Shown here one piece after another: positions 57,591 to 64,000 of a DNA stretch of 64,000 nucleotides. Within the stretch, counting starts at the first letter, position 1; each line of letters opens with the position of its first letter. Location of the stretch: positions 6,331,501 to 6,395,500 of the forward strand of contig NZ_CP127173.1 of NCBI RefSeq assembly GCF_030264295.1, given 5' to 3'. The notes below the pieces were generated by a model. The model did no database searches. It had not been told where the DNA came from and saw nothing but the letters and a program-made list of their open reading frames with translations. The position numbers and the translations under genes are program-made. Source of the stretch: Amycolatopsis nalaikhensis. Lineage in GTDB: Bacteria; Actinomycetota; Actinomycetes; Mycobacteriales; Pseudonocardiaceae.

Positions 57591-58711
57591 GTAAGCCCGT
57601 CAAGGGAACCGAGCGAGCCGCTGCGGGCAAGGCGCCCGTGGTCGTGGTCGCCGGAGGTGGCACCGCAGGACACATCGAACCCGCCCTCGCCCTGGCCGAC
57701 GCCGTCATGCGGCTGCGCCCGGACGCGAAGGTCGTCGCGCTGGGCACCGAGCGCGGCCTGGAGAACAAGCTCGTCCCGGCCCGCGGCTACCCCCTCGAGC
57801 TGATCCCGCCGGTGCCGCTGCCCCGCAAGCCGACACCCGAACTGGTCAAGCTGCCGCTGAAGGTCCGCGACTCGGTCCGCAAGACCCGCGAAGTGCTGGA
57901 GCGCGTCGGCGCGGACGTCGTCGTCGGCTTCGGCGGCTACGTCGCCCTGCCCGCCTACCTGGCCGCGCGCGGGCGCGTCCCGATCGTCGTGCACGAGGCC
58001 AACAAGTCGGCGGGCCTGGCGAACAAGGTGGGTGCGCGGTTCGCCGCACGCGTCGCGGTCGCCGTCCCCGGCACGCCGCTGCCGAAGGCCGAGGTCGTCG
58101 GGATCCCGCTGCGGCGGTCGATCACGGCCCTCGACCGGGCCGCGCTGCGGGCCGAGGCGCGCGAGTTCTTCGGCCTGGACCCGGACGCGCCGACGCTGCT
58201 GGTGTTCGGCGGATCGCAGGGCGCGCAGTCGATCAACGCGGCCGTGTCCGGCGCGGCGAAGGACCTCGCGGACGCCGGCGTCGGCGTCCTGCACGCGCAC
58301 GGCCCGAAGAACACGCTGGTCGTGCAGGAGTTCCCGGGCAAGCCGCCGTACGTGCCGGTGCCGTACCTGGAGCGGATGGACCTGGCCTACGCCGCGGCCG
58401 ACGTCGCGATCTGCCGCTCGGGCGCGATGACCGTCGCCGAGGTGACCTCGGTCGGGCTGCCCGCGGTGTTCGTCCCGCTGCCGATCGGCAACGGCGAGCA
58501 GGCCACCAACGCGCGGCCCGCGGTCGACGCCGGAGCCGCGCTGATGGTCTCCGACGGCGACCTCAGCCCGGGCAAGGTCGCCGAGCTGGTCGTCCCGCTG
58601 GTCACCGACGCCGACCGCGTCGCGAAGATGGGCGCGGCCGCGGTCGGCATGGGCCACCGCGAAGCCGACGAGACCCTCGCCCGCATCGTTTTGGAGGCCG
58701 CCGGTGCCTGA
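57587..58711 (+). CDS. murG: Lipid II synthase: UDP-GlcNAc:lipid I GlcNAc transferase MurG
   Basis: 374 residues. GT28 glycosyltransferase with the N-terminal GGGTAGHIEPALALADAV loop, GFGGYVALPAYLAARG, HEANKSAGLANK, VFGGSQGAQSIN and ICRSGAMTVAEVTSVGLPAV in the UDP-GlcNAc domain. Works on the inner face of the membrane. GTG 57587 overlaps the ftsW stop and has GAGAGGT upstream; the TTG just before it is less likely. The murC start overlaps its last codons. Confidence 0.97.
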   Translation: MSKPVKGTERAAAGKAPVVVVAGGGTAGHIEPALALADAVMRLRPDAKVVALGTERGLENKLVPARGYPLELIPPVPLPRKPTPELVKLPLKVRDSVRKTREVLERVGADVVVGFGGYVALPAYLAARGRVPIVVHEANKSAGLANKVGARFAARVAVAVPGTPLPKAEVVGIPLRRSITALDRAALRAEAREFFGLDPDAPTLLVFGGSQGAQSINAAVSGAAKDLADAGVGVLHAHGPKNTLVVQEFPGKPPYVPVPYLERMDLAYAAADVAICRSGAMTVAEVTSVGLPAVFVPLPIGNGEQATNARPAVDAGAALMVSDGDLSPGKVAELVVPLVTDADRVAKMGAAAVGMGHREADETLARIVLEAAGA

Positions 58712-60092
58712 ACTGTCTGAAGAGCTGCGCCGGGCGCACTTGATCGGGATCGGCGGTGCCGGGATGTCCGGCATCGCGCGGATTCTGCTGGCGCGCGGCG
58801 CTTTCGTGTCGGGCTCGGACGCCAAGGAGTCGCGCGCGCTGCTGTCGCTGCGCGCCCAGGGCGCCGAGCTGTTCGTCGGTCAGAGCGCGGCGAACATTTC
58901 CGCGTTGGCAGAGCCGCCGTCGGCCGTGGTCGTCTCGACGGCGATCAAGGAGACCAACCCGGAGCTGGCCGCGGCGCGCGAGGCGGGCATCCCGGTGCTG
59001 CACCGGGCCCAGGCGCTGGCCGGGCTCATGGAAGGCCACCGCGTCGCCTGCATCGCCGGGACGCACGGCAAGACGTCGACGACGTCGATGCTCACGGTCG
59101 CGCTGCAGCACTGCCGCCTCGACCCGTCGTTCGCGATCGGCGGCGACCTCAACGAATCCGGCGCCAACGCCCACCACGGCGAGGGCGGCATCTTCGTCGC
59201 CGAGGCCGACGAGAGCGACGGCTCGTTCCTGACGTATTCGCCGTCGGTCGCGGTCGTGACGAACGTCGAGCCGGACCACCTGGACCACCACGGCACGGCC
59301 GAGGCCTACACGAAGGTCTTCACCGACTTCGTCGGCCGGATCGTGCCGGGCGGGCTGCTGATCGTCTGCGCCGACGACGCGGCGGCCGACGAACTGGGGT
59401 CGCAGGCCGAGGAGATGGGTGTGCGCGTGCGCCGGTACGGCCGCACGGCGACGGACGCCCGGGTGTTGGACTACGCCCCGGCGCCGGACGGCGGCGTCGT
59501 GCGGCTCCTGCTGGACGGCTCCGAGCTATCGGTGCGGGTCGCGGTGCCGGGCGAGCACATGGCGTTGAACGCGGTCGCGGCGCTGCTGGCCGGGATCGAA
59601 TTGGGCGCGCCGGCAGCTGAGCTGGCCGAGGGGCTCGCGGCGTTCGGCGGTGTGCGTCGCCGGTTCGAGTTCAAGGGCCGCGCGGCGGACGTCCGCGTCT
59701 ACGACGACTACGCCCACCACCCGACCGAGGTGGCGGCGCAGCTGCGCGCGGTGCGGACCGCGGCCGGGTCCGGCCGGGTCGTCGTCGTGTTCCAGCCGCA
59801 CCTTTACTCGCGGACGAAGATGTTCTCGGCGGAGTTCGCGTCGGCGCTGTCCTTGGCCGACGAGGTCGTCGTGCTGGACGTCTACGGCGCTCGCGAAGAG
59901 CCGGAGCCGGGCGTGACCGGCGCGTTGATCGCCGACGGCGTGACGGTGCCGGTGCACTACGAGCCCGCGTTCGACGTCGCCCCCGGGCTGGTCGCCGGGC
60001 TGGTGCGCGGCGGCGACCTGGTCGTCACGATGGGCGCCGGGGACGTGACGCAGCTGGGTCCGGAGATCCTCGCCGAGCTGGACAAGCGCTGA
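58704..60092 (+). CDS. murC: UDP-N-acetylmuramate:L-alanine ligase MurC
   Basis: 462 residues. HLIGIGGAGMSGIARILLAR, VSGSDAKESRALLSLRAQGA, ATP loop IAGTHGKTSTTSML, FVAEADESDGSFLTYSP, NVEPDHLDHHGTAEAY and VYDDYAHHPTEVAAQLRA are complete. Adds L-alanine, the first stem-peptide residue. GTG 58704 overlaps the murG end; ftsQ follows after 4 bp. Confidence 0.98.
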   Translation: MPELSEELRRAHLIGIGGAGMSGIARILLARGAFVSGSDAKESRALLSLRAQGAELFVGQSAANISALAEPPSAVVVSTAIKETNPELAAAREAGIPVLHRAQALAGLMEGHRVACIAGTHGKTSTTSMLTVALQHCRLDPSFAIGGDLNESGANAHHGEGGIFVAEADESDGSFLTYSPSVAVVTNVEPDHLDHHGTAEAYTKVFTDFVGRIVPGGLLIVCADDAAADELGSQAEEMGVRVRRYGRTATDARVLDYAPAPDGGVVRLLLDGSELSVRVAVPGEHMALNAVAALLAGIELGAPAAELAEGLAAFGGVRRRFEFKGRAADVRVYDDYAHHPTEVAAQLRAVRTAAGSGRVVVVFQPHLYSRTKMFSAEFASALSLADEVVVLDVYGAREEPEPGVTGALIADGVTVPVHYEPAFDVAPGLVAGLVRGGDLVVTMGAGDVTQLGPEILAELDKR

Positions 60093-60096
60093 GCCG

Positions 60097-60924
60097 ATGA
60101 GTCCGACCCGGGAACGCCGCCGTCCGTCCGAAGAGGACGAACGGGATCGCGCCGCCCTGGCGCGGGAACGGCGAGGACGGCGGTCCGAAGAGGAGCGCCG
60201 CCGCACCCGCGCCGCGCGCCCCGCGACGCGCAACCGGCCGAACCGCCAGGTGGAGATCCGCCGCCGCTGGGTCGCGCTGCTCACGGTGCTGACCGTCGTC
60301 GCGGTGGTCTACCTGCTGTTCTTCAGCTCGATGCTGGGCGCGAAGGAGGTCTCGGTCGCGGGCGCGCGCACGGTGCCGGCCGACCAGATTCGCGCGGTGG
60401 CGGCGGTCCCGGTCGACAAACCGATGATCCGGCTGAGCACCGACGAGATCCGCGACCGGGTGGCGGCGATGCCGGGCATCGCGACGGTCGAGGTGTCGAG
60501 GTCCTGGCCGAACACGGTCGAGATCACGGTGACCGAGCGGACGGCGATCGCGTTCTTCGACAGCGGCCCGGGAGGTGACGGAGTCCACCTGGTCGACGGC
60601 GGCGGCGTGGTGTTCAAGACGGTCCCGTCGCGGCCGGCGGGGCTGCCGGAGCTGAAGCTGCCGAAGGTGTCGGCGGACGACCCGGTGACGCGCGCGGTGA
60701 CGGCGGTGCTCGGGGTGATCCCGGAGCAGCTGCTCAAGCAGGTCACGACGGCGACGGCGAAGACCCCGGCGAGTGTCGAGTTCACGTTGTCGAGCGGCAA
60801 GATCGTCCGCTGGGGGACGGCGGAGCAGACGGACCGCAAGGCCAAGGTCCTGGCGGCGCTGCTGACCCAGGAGGGCAAGATCTACGACGTCGCGGCGCCC
60901 GAGCTGCCGACCATCACCTCCTGA
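60097..60924 (+). CDS. ftsQ: Cell division protein FtsQ
   Basis: 275 residues. A very basic cytoplasmic tail of about 58 residues, one transmembrane helix (WVALLTVLTVVAVVYLLFF, about 60-77), then a POTRA domain (MLGAKEVSVAGARTVPADQI, VDKPMIRLSTDEIRDRVAAM, IATVEVSRSWPNTVEITVTE) and the beta FtsQ domain. Bridges early and late divisome proteins. ATG 60097, four bases after murC. In most actinobacteria ftsZ comes next, but here accessory genes follow. Confidence 0.95.
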   Translation: MSPTRERRRPSEEDERDRAALARERRGRRSEEERRRTRAARPATRNRPNRQVEIRRRWVALLTVLTVVAVVYLLFFSSMLGAKEVSVAGARTVPADQIRAVAAVPVDKPMIRLSTDEIRDRVAAMPGIATVEVSRSWPNTVEITVTERTAIAFFDSGPGGDGVHLVDGGGVVFKTVPSRPAGLPELKLPKVSADDPVTRAVTAVLGVIPEQLLKQVTTATAKTPASVEFTLSSGKIVRWGTAEQTDRKAKVLAALLTQEGKIYDVAAPELPTITS

Positions 60925-60949
60925 AGTCTTCAATTCGAGTGCCTTCGGG

Positions 60950-60987
60950 TTCTCGTATGCCGTACGGTCTCGTACGGCATACGAGAA
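60950..60987. promoter_or_regulatory. 38-bp palindromic operator upstream of NmrA-like gene
   Basis: TTCTCGTATGCCGTAC and its exact reverse complement separated by GGTCTC. The 16-bp perfect arms and short spacer resemble a TetR-type or MerR-type operator. It lies 16 bp before the start codon, overlapping the likely promoter. No regulator gene is adjacent on either strand. Confidence 0.7.
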
Positions 60988-61002
60988 CAAGGAGGGTGTT
61001 CG

Positions 61003-61827
61003 ATGACAGTTCTGGTGACGGGGGCGACCGGCAGCGTCGGGCGGCTGGTGGTCGACGAGCTGCTCGCGGCGGGGGCCTCGGTGCGGGCCCTCACGATTGA
61101 TCCCGGACGCGCGAAGCTGCCGCCGGAGGCCGAGGTGGTCGTCGGGTCGCTGGCGCGGCCGTCCACTCTGCCGCTCGACGGCGTCGACGCGGTCTACCTC
61201 GCGCCGATGGCTCGGACCGTCCGGCGGTTCTGCGAACTGGCCATCGACGCGGGCATCAAGCGGGTCGTGGCGCTGTCGGGCAGCAGCGTCGGTGACGGCC
61301 ACGAAGGCTCCAGCGGCAACGAGTACGGCGCGGTGGAGGCCGCCGTCCGCGAGGCGGGTTTTGCCTGGACCTTCCTGCGCCCCGGCGTCTTCATGAACAA
61401 CACCCTCGACTGGGCGGACATGGTCCGCGCGGGCGAGGTCGCGATGGCCTACGGCGACGCGACCCAGACCCCGATCGACCTCGGCGACATCGCCGCCGTG
61501 GCGGCCCGCTTGCTCACGACCGAAGGGCACGTCGGCGCCACGTATGTCCTCAGTGGACCGGAGGCGATCAGCCTCCGCGGGCAGGTCGCAACCTTGGAAA
61601 CGGTGCTGGGCAAGGAAATCCGGTTCCGCGAACTGACCCGCGCGGAGCAACGCGCGCAGTGGGTCGGCTTCGGCGTTCCCGAGCTGGCCGTCGACTGGCT
61701 GCTCGACGGCTTCGAGGAAACGTTGCGGCACCCGCAGGTGCCGACCGGGGTCGTCGAAGAGCTGCTCGGCCGCCCGGGAACCACGTACGCCGAGTGGGTC
61801 GCGGCGCGGCGCGAGGTGTTCGCTTAG
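61003..61827 (+). CDS. NmrA-like NAD(P)-binding protein (SDR superfamily)
   Basis: 274 residues. N-terminal dinucleotide loop VLVTGATGSVGRLVVDELLA, then a Rossmann fold (VYLAPMARTVRRF, KRVVALSGSSVGD). The active-site YxxxK of classical SDRs is not present in standard form (GNEYGAVEAAV lacks Lys at the right spacing), as in atypical NmrA/HSCARG-type redox sensors and quinone reductases. ATG 61003 follows AAGGAGGG. Controlled, by inference, through the 38-bp palindrome upstream. Substrate unknown. Confidence 0.85.
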   Translation: MTVLVTGATGSVGRLVVDELLAAGASVRALTIDPGRAKLPPEAEVVVGSLARPSTLPLDGVDAVYLAPMARTVRRFCELAIDAGIKRVVALSGSSVGDGHEGSSGNEYGAVEAAVREAGFAWTFLRPGVFMNNTLDWADMVRAGEVAMAYGDATQTPIDLGDIAAVAARLLTTEGHVGATYVLSGPEAISLRGQVATLETVLGKEIRFRELTRAEQRAQWVGFGVPELAVDWLLDGFEETLRHPQVPTGVVEELLGRPGTTYAEWVAARREVFA

Positions 61828-62993
61828 ACCTCGGTGCGCGTCATCCCGGCCAGTCCGATGAGCGGGAGCGCGCCCGCGAAGACGACGACCGCCGTCCAGC
61901 CGCCCAGGTGGTAGGCGATCGACCCCGCCTGGGAGCCGATCGCGCCGCCGATGAAGAACGTGCCCAGGTACACGCTGTTGACGCGGGCGCGCGCCGACGG
62001 GTCGAGCTGGTAGATCACGTGCTGGCCGGTCACCAGCGTCGCCTGCACCGCCGTGTCGATCGCGATCGCCGCGATCGCCAGCAGGATGACGCTGTGCGCG
62101 CCGAACCCGGCGAGCGCGAACGCCGCCGCGCACAGGGCGAACGCGCCCGCGGTGAGCCGCCGGCCGTGGCCGTGGTCCGACCACCGCCCGGCCAGCGGTG
62201 CCACTGCGGCGCCGGCCGCGCCCGCCAGCGCGAACAAGCCGACGCCGAGCTGGGTGTAGTTGAACGGCGGCGCCGTCAGCACGAACGCGATCGTCGTCCA
62301 GAACGCGCTGAACGCCCCGAACATCGCCGACTGGTAAAGCGCACGGTGGCGCAACGCGGGGTGTTTCTTCCACATGGCCAAAGTGGATCGCAACAGCTGT
62401 CCATAGTGGACGTCCGTTTTGGGCGCCCGGCGCGGCAGGATGAAGCGCAGCACGACGGCGAGCGCGGCCATCGCCGCGGCCGAGATGAGGAAGACGACAC
62501 GCCAGCTGGTCACCTCGGCCAGCAGGCTGGCGACGACGCGGGAAAGCAGGATGCCGAAGAGCAGGCCGCTGACGACGCGTCCGACGATCCGGCCGCGGAT
62601 GGCGTCGGGCGAGATGTCGGCGGCGAAGGGGATGAGGATCTGCACGACGACCGACGCCGCCCCGACGACGAGTGACGCGACGAGCAGCACGACGAACCCG
62701 GGCGCGACGCCGGTGACGACCAGCCCGGCGCAGGCGAGCGCGAGCAGGGCGGCGACGAGCCCGCGGTTCTCCCGGCGGTCACCGAGCGGGACGAGCAGCA
62801 ACATCCCGGTGGCGTAGCCGATCTGGGTGGCGGTGACGACCCCACCGGCGGCGGCCTCGCCGACGCCGTAGGTGCCGCGCAGCTCGGCGAGCAGCGGCTG
62901 GGCGTAGTAGAGGTTGGCGACGGTCAGTCCACAAGAGACGGCAAGCAGCAGCACCAGCCAGCCGGGTGGCGCCTGTTGCCTCGTGTCGGTCAT
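61824..62993 (-). CDS. MFS-family efflux transporter
   Basis: 389 residues, about 12 transmembrane helices. TQIGYATGMLLLVPLGDRRENR is the loop 2-3 MFS signature with GD and RR. The overall pattern resembles the YnfM/AraJ-type or Bcr-like drug exporters. ATG 62993 gives the family N-terminus and faces CGNR across a 73-bp gap with a 13-bp inverted repeat; joint regulation is likely. Its last codon overlaps the end of the NmrA-like gene by 4 bp. Confidence 0.9.
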   Translation of the reverse strand: MTDTRQQAPPGWLVLLLAVSCGLTVANLYYAQPLLAELRGTYGVGEAAAGGVVTATQIGYATGMLLLVPLGDRRENRGLVAALLALACAGLVVTGVAPGFVVLLVASLVVGAASVVVQILIPFAADISPDAIRGRIVGRVVSGLLFGILLSRVVASLLAEVTSWRVVFLISAAAMAALAVVLRFILPRRAPKTDVHYGQLLRSTLAMWKKHPALRHRALYQSAMFGAFSAFWTTIAFVLTAPPFNYTQLGVGLFALAGAAGAAVAPLAGRWSDHGHGRRLTAGAFALCAAAFALAGFGAHSVILLAIAAIAIDTAVQATLVTGQHVIYQLDPSARARVNSVYLGTFFIGGAIGSQAGSIAYHLGGWTAVVVFAGALPLIGLAGMTRTEV

Positions 62994-63003
62994 CGTGCCC
63001 CCT

Positions 63004-63049
63004 GGAACCGGTTTGATCGGTTCCCGACGGTACCAGTCAAACCGGTTCC
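63004..63049. promoter_or_regulatory. Candidate operator between MFS and CGNR genes
   Basis: GGAACCGGTTTGA (63004-63016) and its exact reverse complement (63037-63049), each containing the palindrome AACCGGTT, with a third half-site CGGTTCC (63018-63024). The repeats span both promoters. Confidence 0.6.
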
Positions 63050-63053
63050 GGCG

Positions 63054-63059
63054 TACTGT
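63054..63059 (+). promoter_or_regulatory. Putative -10 element (TACTGT) for leaderless CGNR mRNA
   Basis: TACTGT ends 7 nt before ATG 63067; no Shine-Dalgarno motif. Confidence 0.45.
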
Positions 63060-63066
63060 GACCCGC

Positions 63067-63603
63067 ATGACGGAGAGATTCCGCGCGGGAGCGGGCAGGC
63101 TGTGCCTCGACTTCATCCGGACGCTGCGCTACCGAGGCACGCCGTCGGAGCTGGAGGAACTCCCGGACGCGGCGGCGTGGGGAGCGTGGATCGACCAGCT
63201 GGGCCCGTTCTCGACGCCGGTCCACCCGGCATCGGCGGACGACGCCCGGGCGGTGCGAGAGGCGGTGCACGAGCTGCTCACGACATCGGCCCGCCCCTCG
63301 ACGCGGCGGCGGTTGAACCAGTTCGCGGCTCTGCCGGTACCTGCTCCTTCGTTGACACCGTCGGGCGAATTGCGTTGGCAGGCTTCGGATCCTGCGTCGG
63401 CGATGTTGTCGTTGCTGGCTCGGGACGCGCTGGATCTGGTGACGTCGCCGGAGTTCGCGCGGGTCCGGCGGTGCGCGGGTCCTGAATGCGGCGCGCTGTT
63501 CCTGGACACGTCGAGGCCGGGCACGCGGCGGTGGTGCTCGATGGAGATCTGCGGCAACCAGGCGAAGAAGTCGACATATCGAGCCAAGGCGGGCGCGTCC
63601 TGA
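63067..63603 (+). CDS. CGNR zinc-finger/ABATE-domain transcriptional regulator
   Basis: 178 residues. The N-terminal ABATE (stress-induced) domain opens with GAGRLCLDFIRTLRYRG; the C-terminal zinc finger has CAGPECGALFLDTSRPG and RRWCSMEICGNQAKKSTYR. The naming CGNR motif reads CGNQ here. These proteins are thought to bind DNA through the finger and regulate neighbouring transporters. Divergent from the MFS gene with an inverted-repeat operator between. ATG 63067 lies 7 nt after TACTGT, suggesting a leaderless mRNA. Confidence 0.88.
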   Translation: MTERFRAGAGRLCLDFIRTLRYRGTPSELEELPDAAAWGAWIDQLGPFSTPVHPASADDARAVREAVHELLTTSARPSTRRRLNQFAALPVPAPSLTPSGELRWQASDPASAMLSLLARDALDLVTSPEFARVRRCAGPECGALFLDTSRPGTRRWCSMEICGNQAKKSTYRAKAGAS

Positions 63604-63667
63604 CGCGCGGTTATGCGAACACGCGACTAGAACTCTCCGTGTCCTTGATGGCACCCTCCGCTGTCGA

Positions 63668-63673
63668 TACCGT
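63668..63673 (+). promoter_or_regulatory. Putative -10 element (TACCGT) for leaderless small-protein mRNA
   Basis: TACCGT ends 6 nt before ATG 63680, with TTGATG about 18 bp further upstream as a possible -35. Confidence 0.45.
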
Positions 63674-63679
63674 CCTCGC

Positions 63680-63874
63680 ATGGAACTGAAGAAGCTCGCC
63701 GGCGGGTGCGAATACGACAACTGCCCGGCCGTGCACTTGACCGACCGTGGGAGTGTCATCGTCATCGGGACGGCCGTCGATGACCAGGCGGGCCTTCGGG
63801 TGGGGCCGGGGGAGCAGGCCGTGGAGCTGCCGCTTGCTCTGTTGGAGGAGGCCGTGAGTGAGCTCGGACGCTGA
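63680..63874 (+). CDS. Small hypothetical protein (64 aa) upstream of DUF6879
   Basis: 64 residues, acidic, with two cysteines (GGCEYDNCPAVHLTDRGSV) and an aliphatic C-terminal helix (VELPLALLEEAVSELG). Codon use is normal and its 3' end overlaps the next gene by 17 bp, so it is probably real. This layout (small protein plus DUF6879) recurs in actinobacteria, often next to helix-turn-helix regulators; function is unknown. ATG 63680 is 6 nt after TACCGT. Confidence 0.7.
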   Translation: MELKKLAGGCEYDNCPAVHLTDRGSVIVIGTAVDDQAGLRVGPGEQAVELPLALLEEAVSELGR

Positions 63875-64000
63875 GCGGATCGCCGCTCTCTTCCGGGACT
63901 TCACCGCGTCCGCGTTTCGCCTCGAACTCCGGCAGACGTATCGGATCCCCGAGGAGCAGGAACGGCTTTCGAAGTTCCTGGCGGGTGAACCCAAGCCCGT
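63858..64000 (+). CDS. DUF6879-family protein, N-terminal fragment (3' end outside window)
   Basis: GTG 63858 lies inside the previous gene and opens a frame to the window edge: ERIAALFRDFTASAFRLEL and QTYRIPEEQERLSKFLAGE. The pattern of an N-terminal helix with F-R-L-E-x-x-x-Y then E-x-E-x-L-x-x-F-L-x-G-E is that of DUF6879 proteins, abundant in Streptomyces and Pseudonocardiaceae and of unknown function. Only 47 residues are visible, so the family call is tentative. Confidence 0.65.
   Translation, partial: MSSDAERIAALFRDFTASAFRLELRQTYRIPEEQERLSKFLAGEPKP

Noticed and set aside
1..64000. CRISPR arrays, tRNA or rRNA genes, insertion sequences, prophage or attachment sites
   Set aside because: Looked for regularly spaced repeats, tRNA-like folds with CCA, transposase or integrase motifs in all frames; none found by eye. 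A tRNAscan or IS search could still find something small.

Overview
The window is uniformly GC-rich (roughly 70%), uses GTG, ATG and some TTG starts, and carries actinobacterial gene families throughout (ThyX, ClgR, PspA/PspM, DUF3040, EspG, DUF3558, DUF6879). Gene order from thyX to pspM follows the order I recall for the Mycobacterium tuberculosis Rv2754c-Rv2743c block. Together with the short palindromic repeats centred on GAATGAGTCATTC this points to a Pseudonocardiaceae-type genome, most like Amycolatopsis. The genus is an inference; the actinobacterial origin is clear.

Layout. 1-2.0 kb: end of a flavin monooxygenase, then a HicB/ribbon-helix-helix protein plus DUF4097 pair. 2.0-9.4 kb: thyX, an ACT-domain protein, mntH behind a DtxR/MntR-like operator, a receptor Ser/Thr kinase, dapA and RNase J. 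9.5-15 kb: a binding-protein/VWA fusion, two transporters, WrbA and an acyltransferase. 15.2-28.2 kb: ftsK, an exported protein, a phospholipase A2, argA, a very large CbxX-type AAA protein, rimO, pgsA, cinA, clgR, pspA and pspM. 28.6-36.7 kb: a degenerate AtzF-like protein, pyrD, a GNAT enzyme, an odd structured intergenic element, a Nei-type glycosylase, ParA, a methyltransferase, dinB and DUF3040. 37.1-42.0 kb: the MoxR/DUF58/transglutaminase operon on the minus strand. 42.3-44.6 kb: a mini ESX-associated locus. 45.9-60.9 kb: the division and cell-wall cluster mraZ-rsmH-ftsL-pbpB-murE-murF-mraY-murD-ftsW-murG-murC-ftsQ. 61-64 kb: accessory genes (NmrA-like, MFS/CGNR pair, small protein plus DUF6879); ftsZ is not next to ftsQ within the window.

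How it works together. The dcw cluster builds lipid II and the septal synthase. Its front end is preceded by four 10-bp-spaced GTGG boxes, as expected for MraZ autoregulation, and by a long-range stem that matches the actinobacterial mraW RNA. A hairpin after pbpB and a separate leaderless promoter at murE suggest two transcription units. clgR-pspA-pspM is the envelope-stress module. The monocistronic genes very often have a TANNNT hexamer 6-7 nt before the start codon, so leaderless mRNA is common here.

The most striking pattern is that eight genes are broken by a single-base frameshift and six of the eight breaks fall exactly in a GAGCTC hexamer (or what would be one). This could be a base-modification-linked sequencing error or a genuine site-specific indel process; the sequence alone cannot decide.
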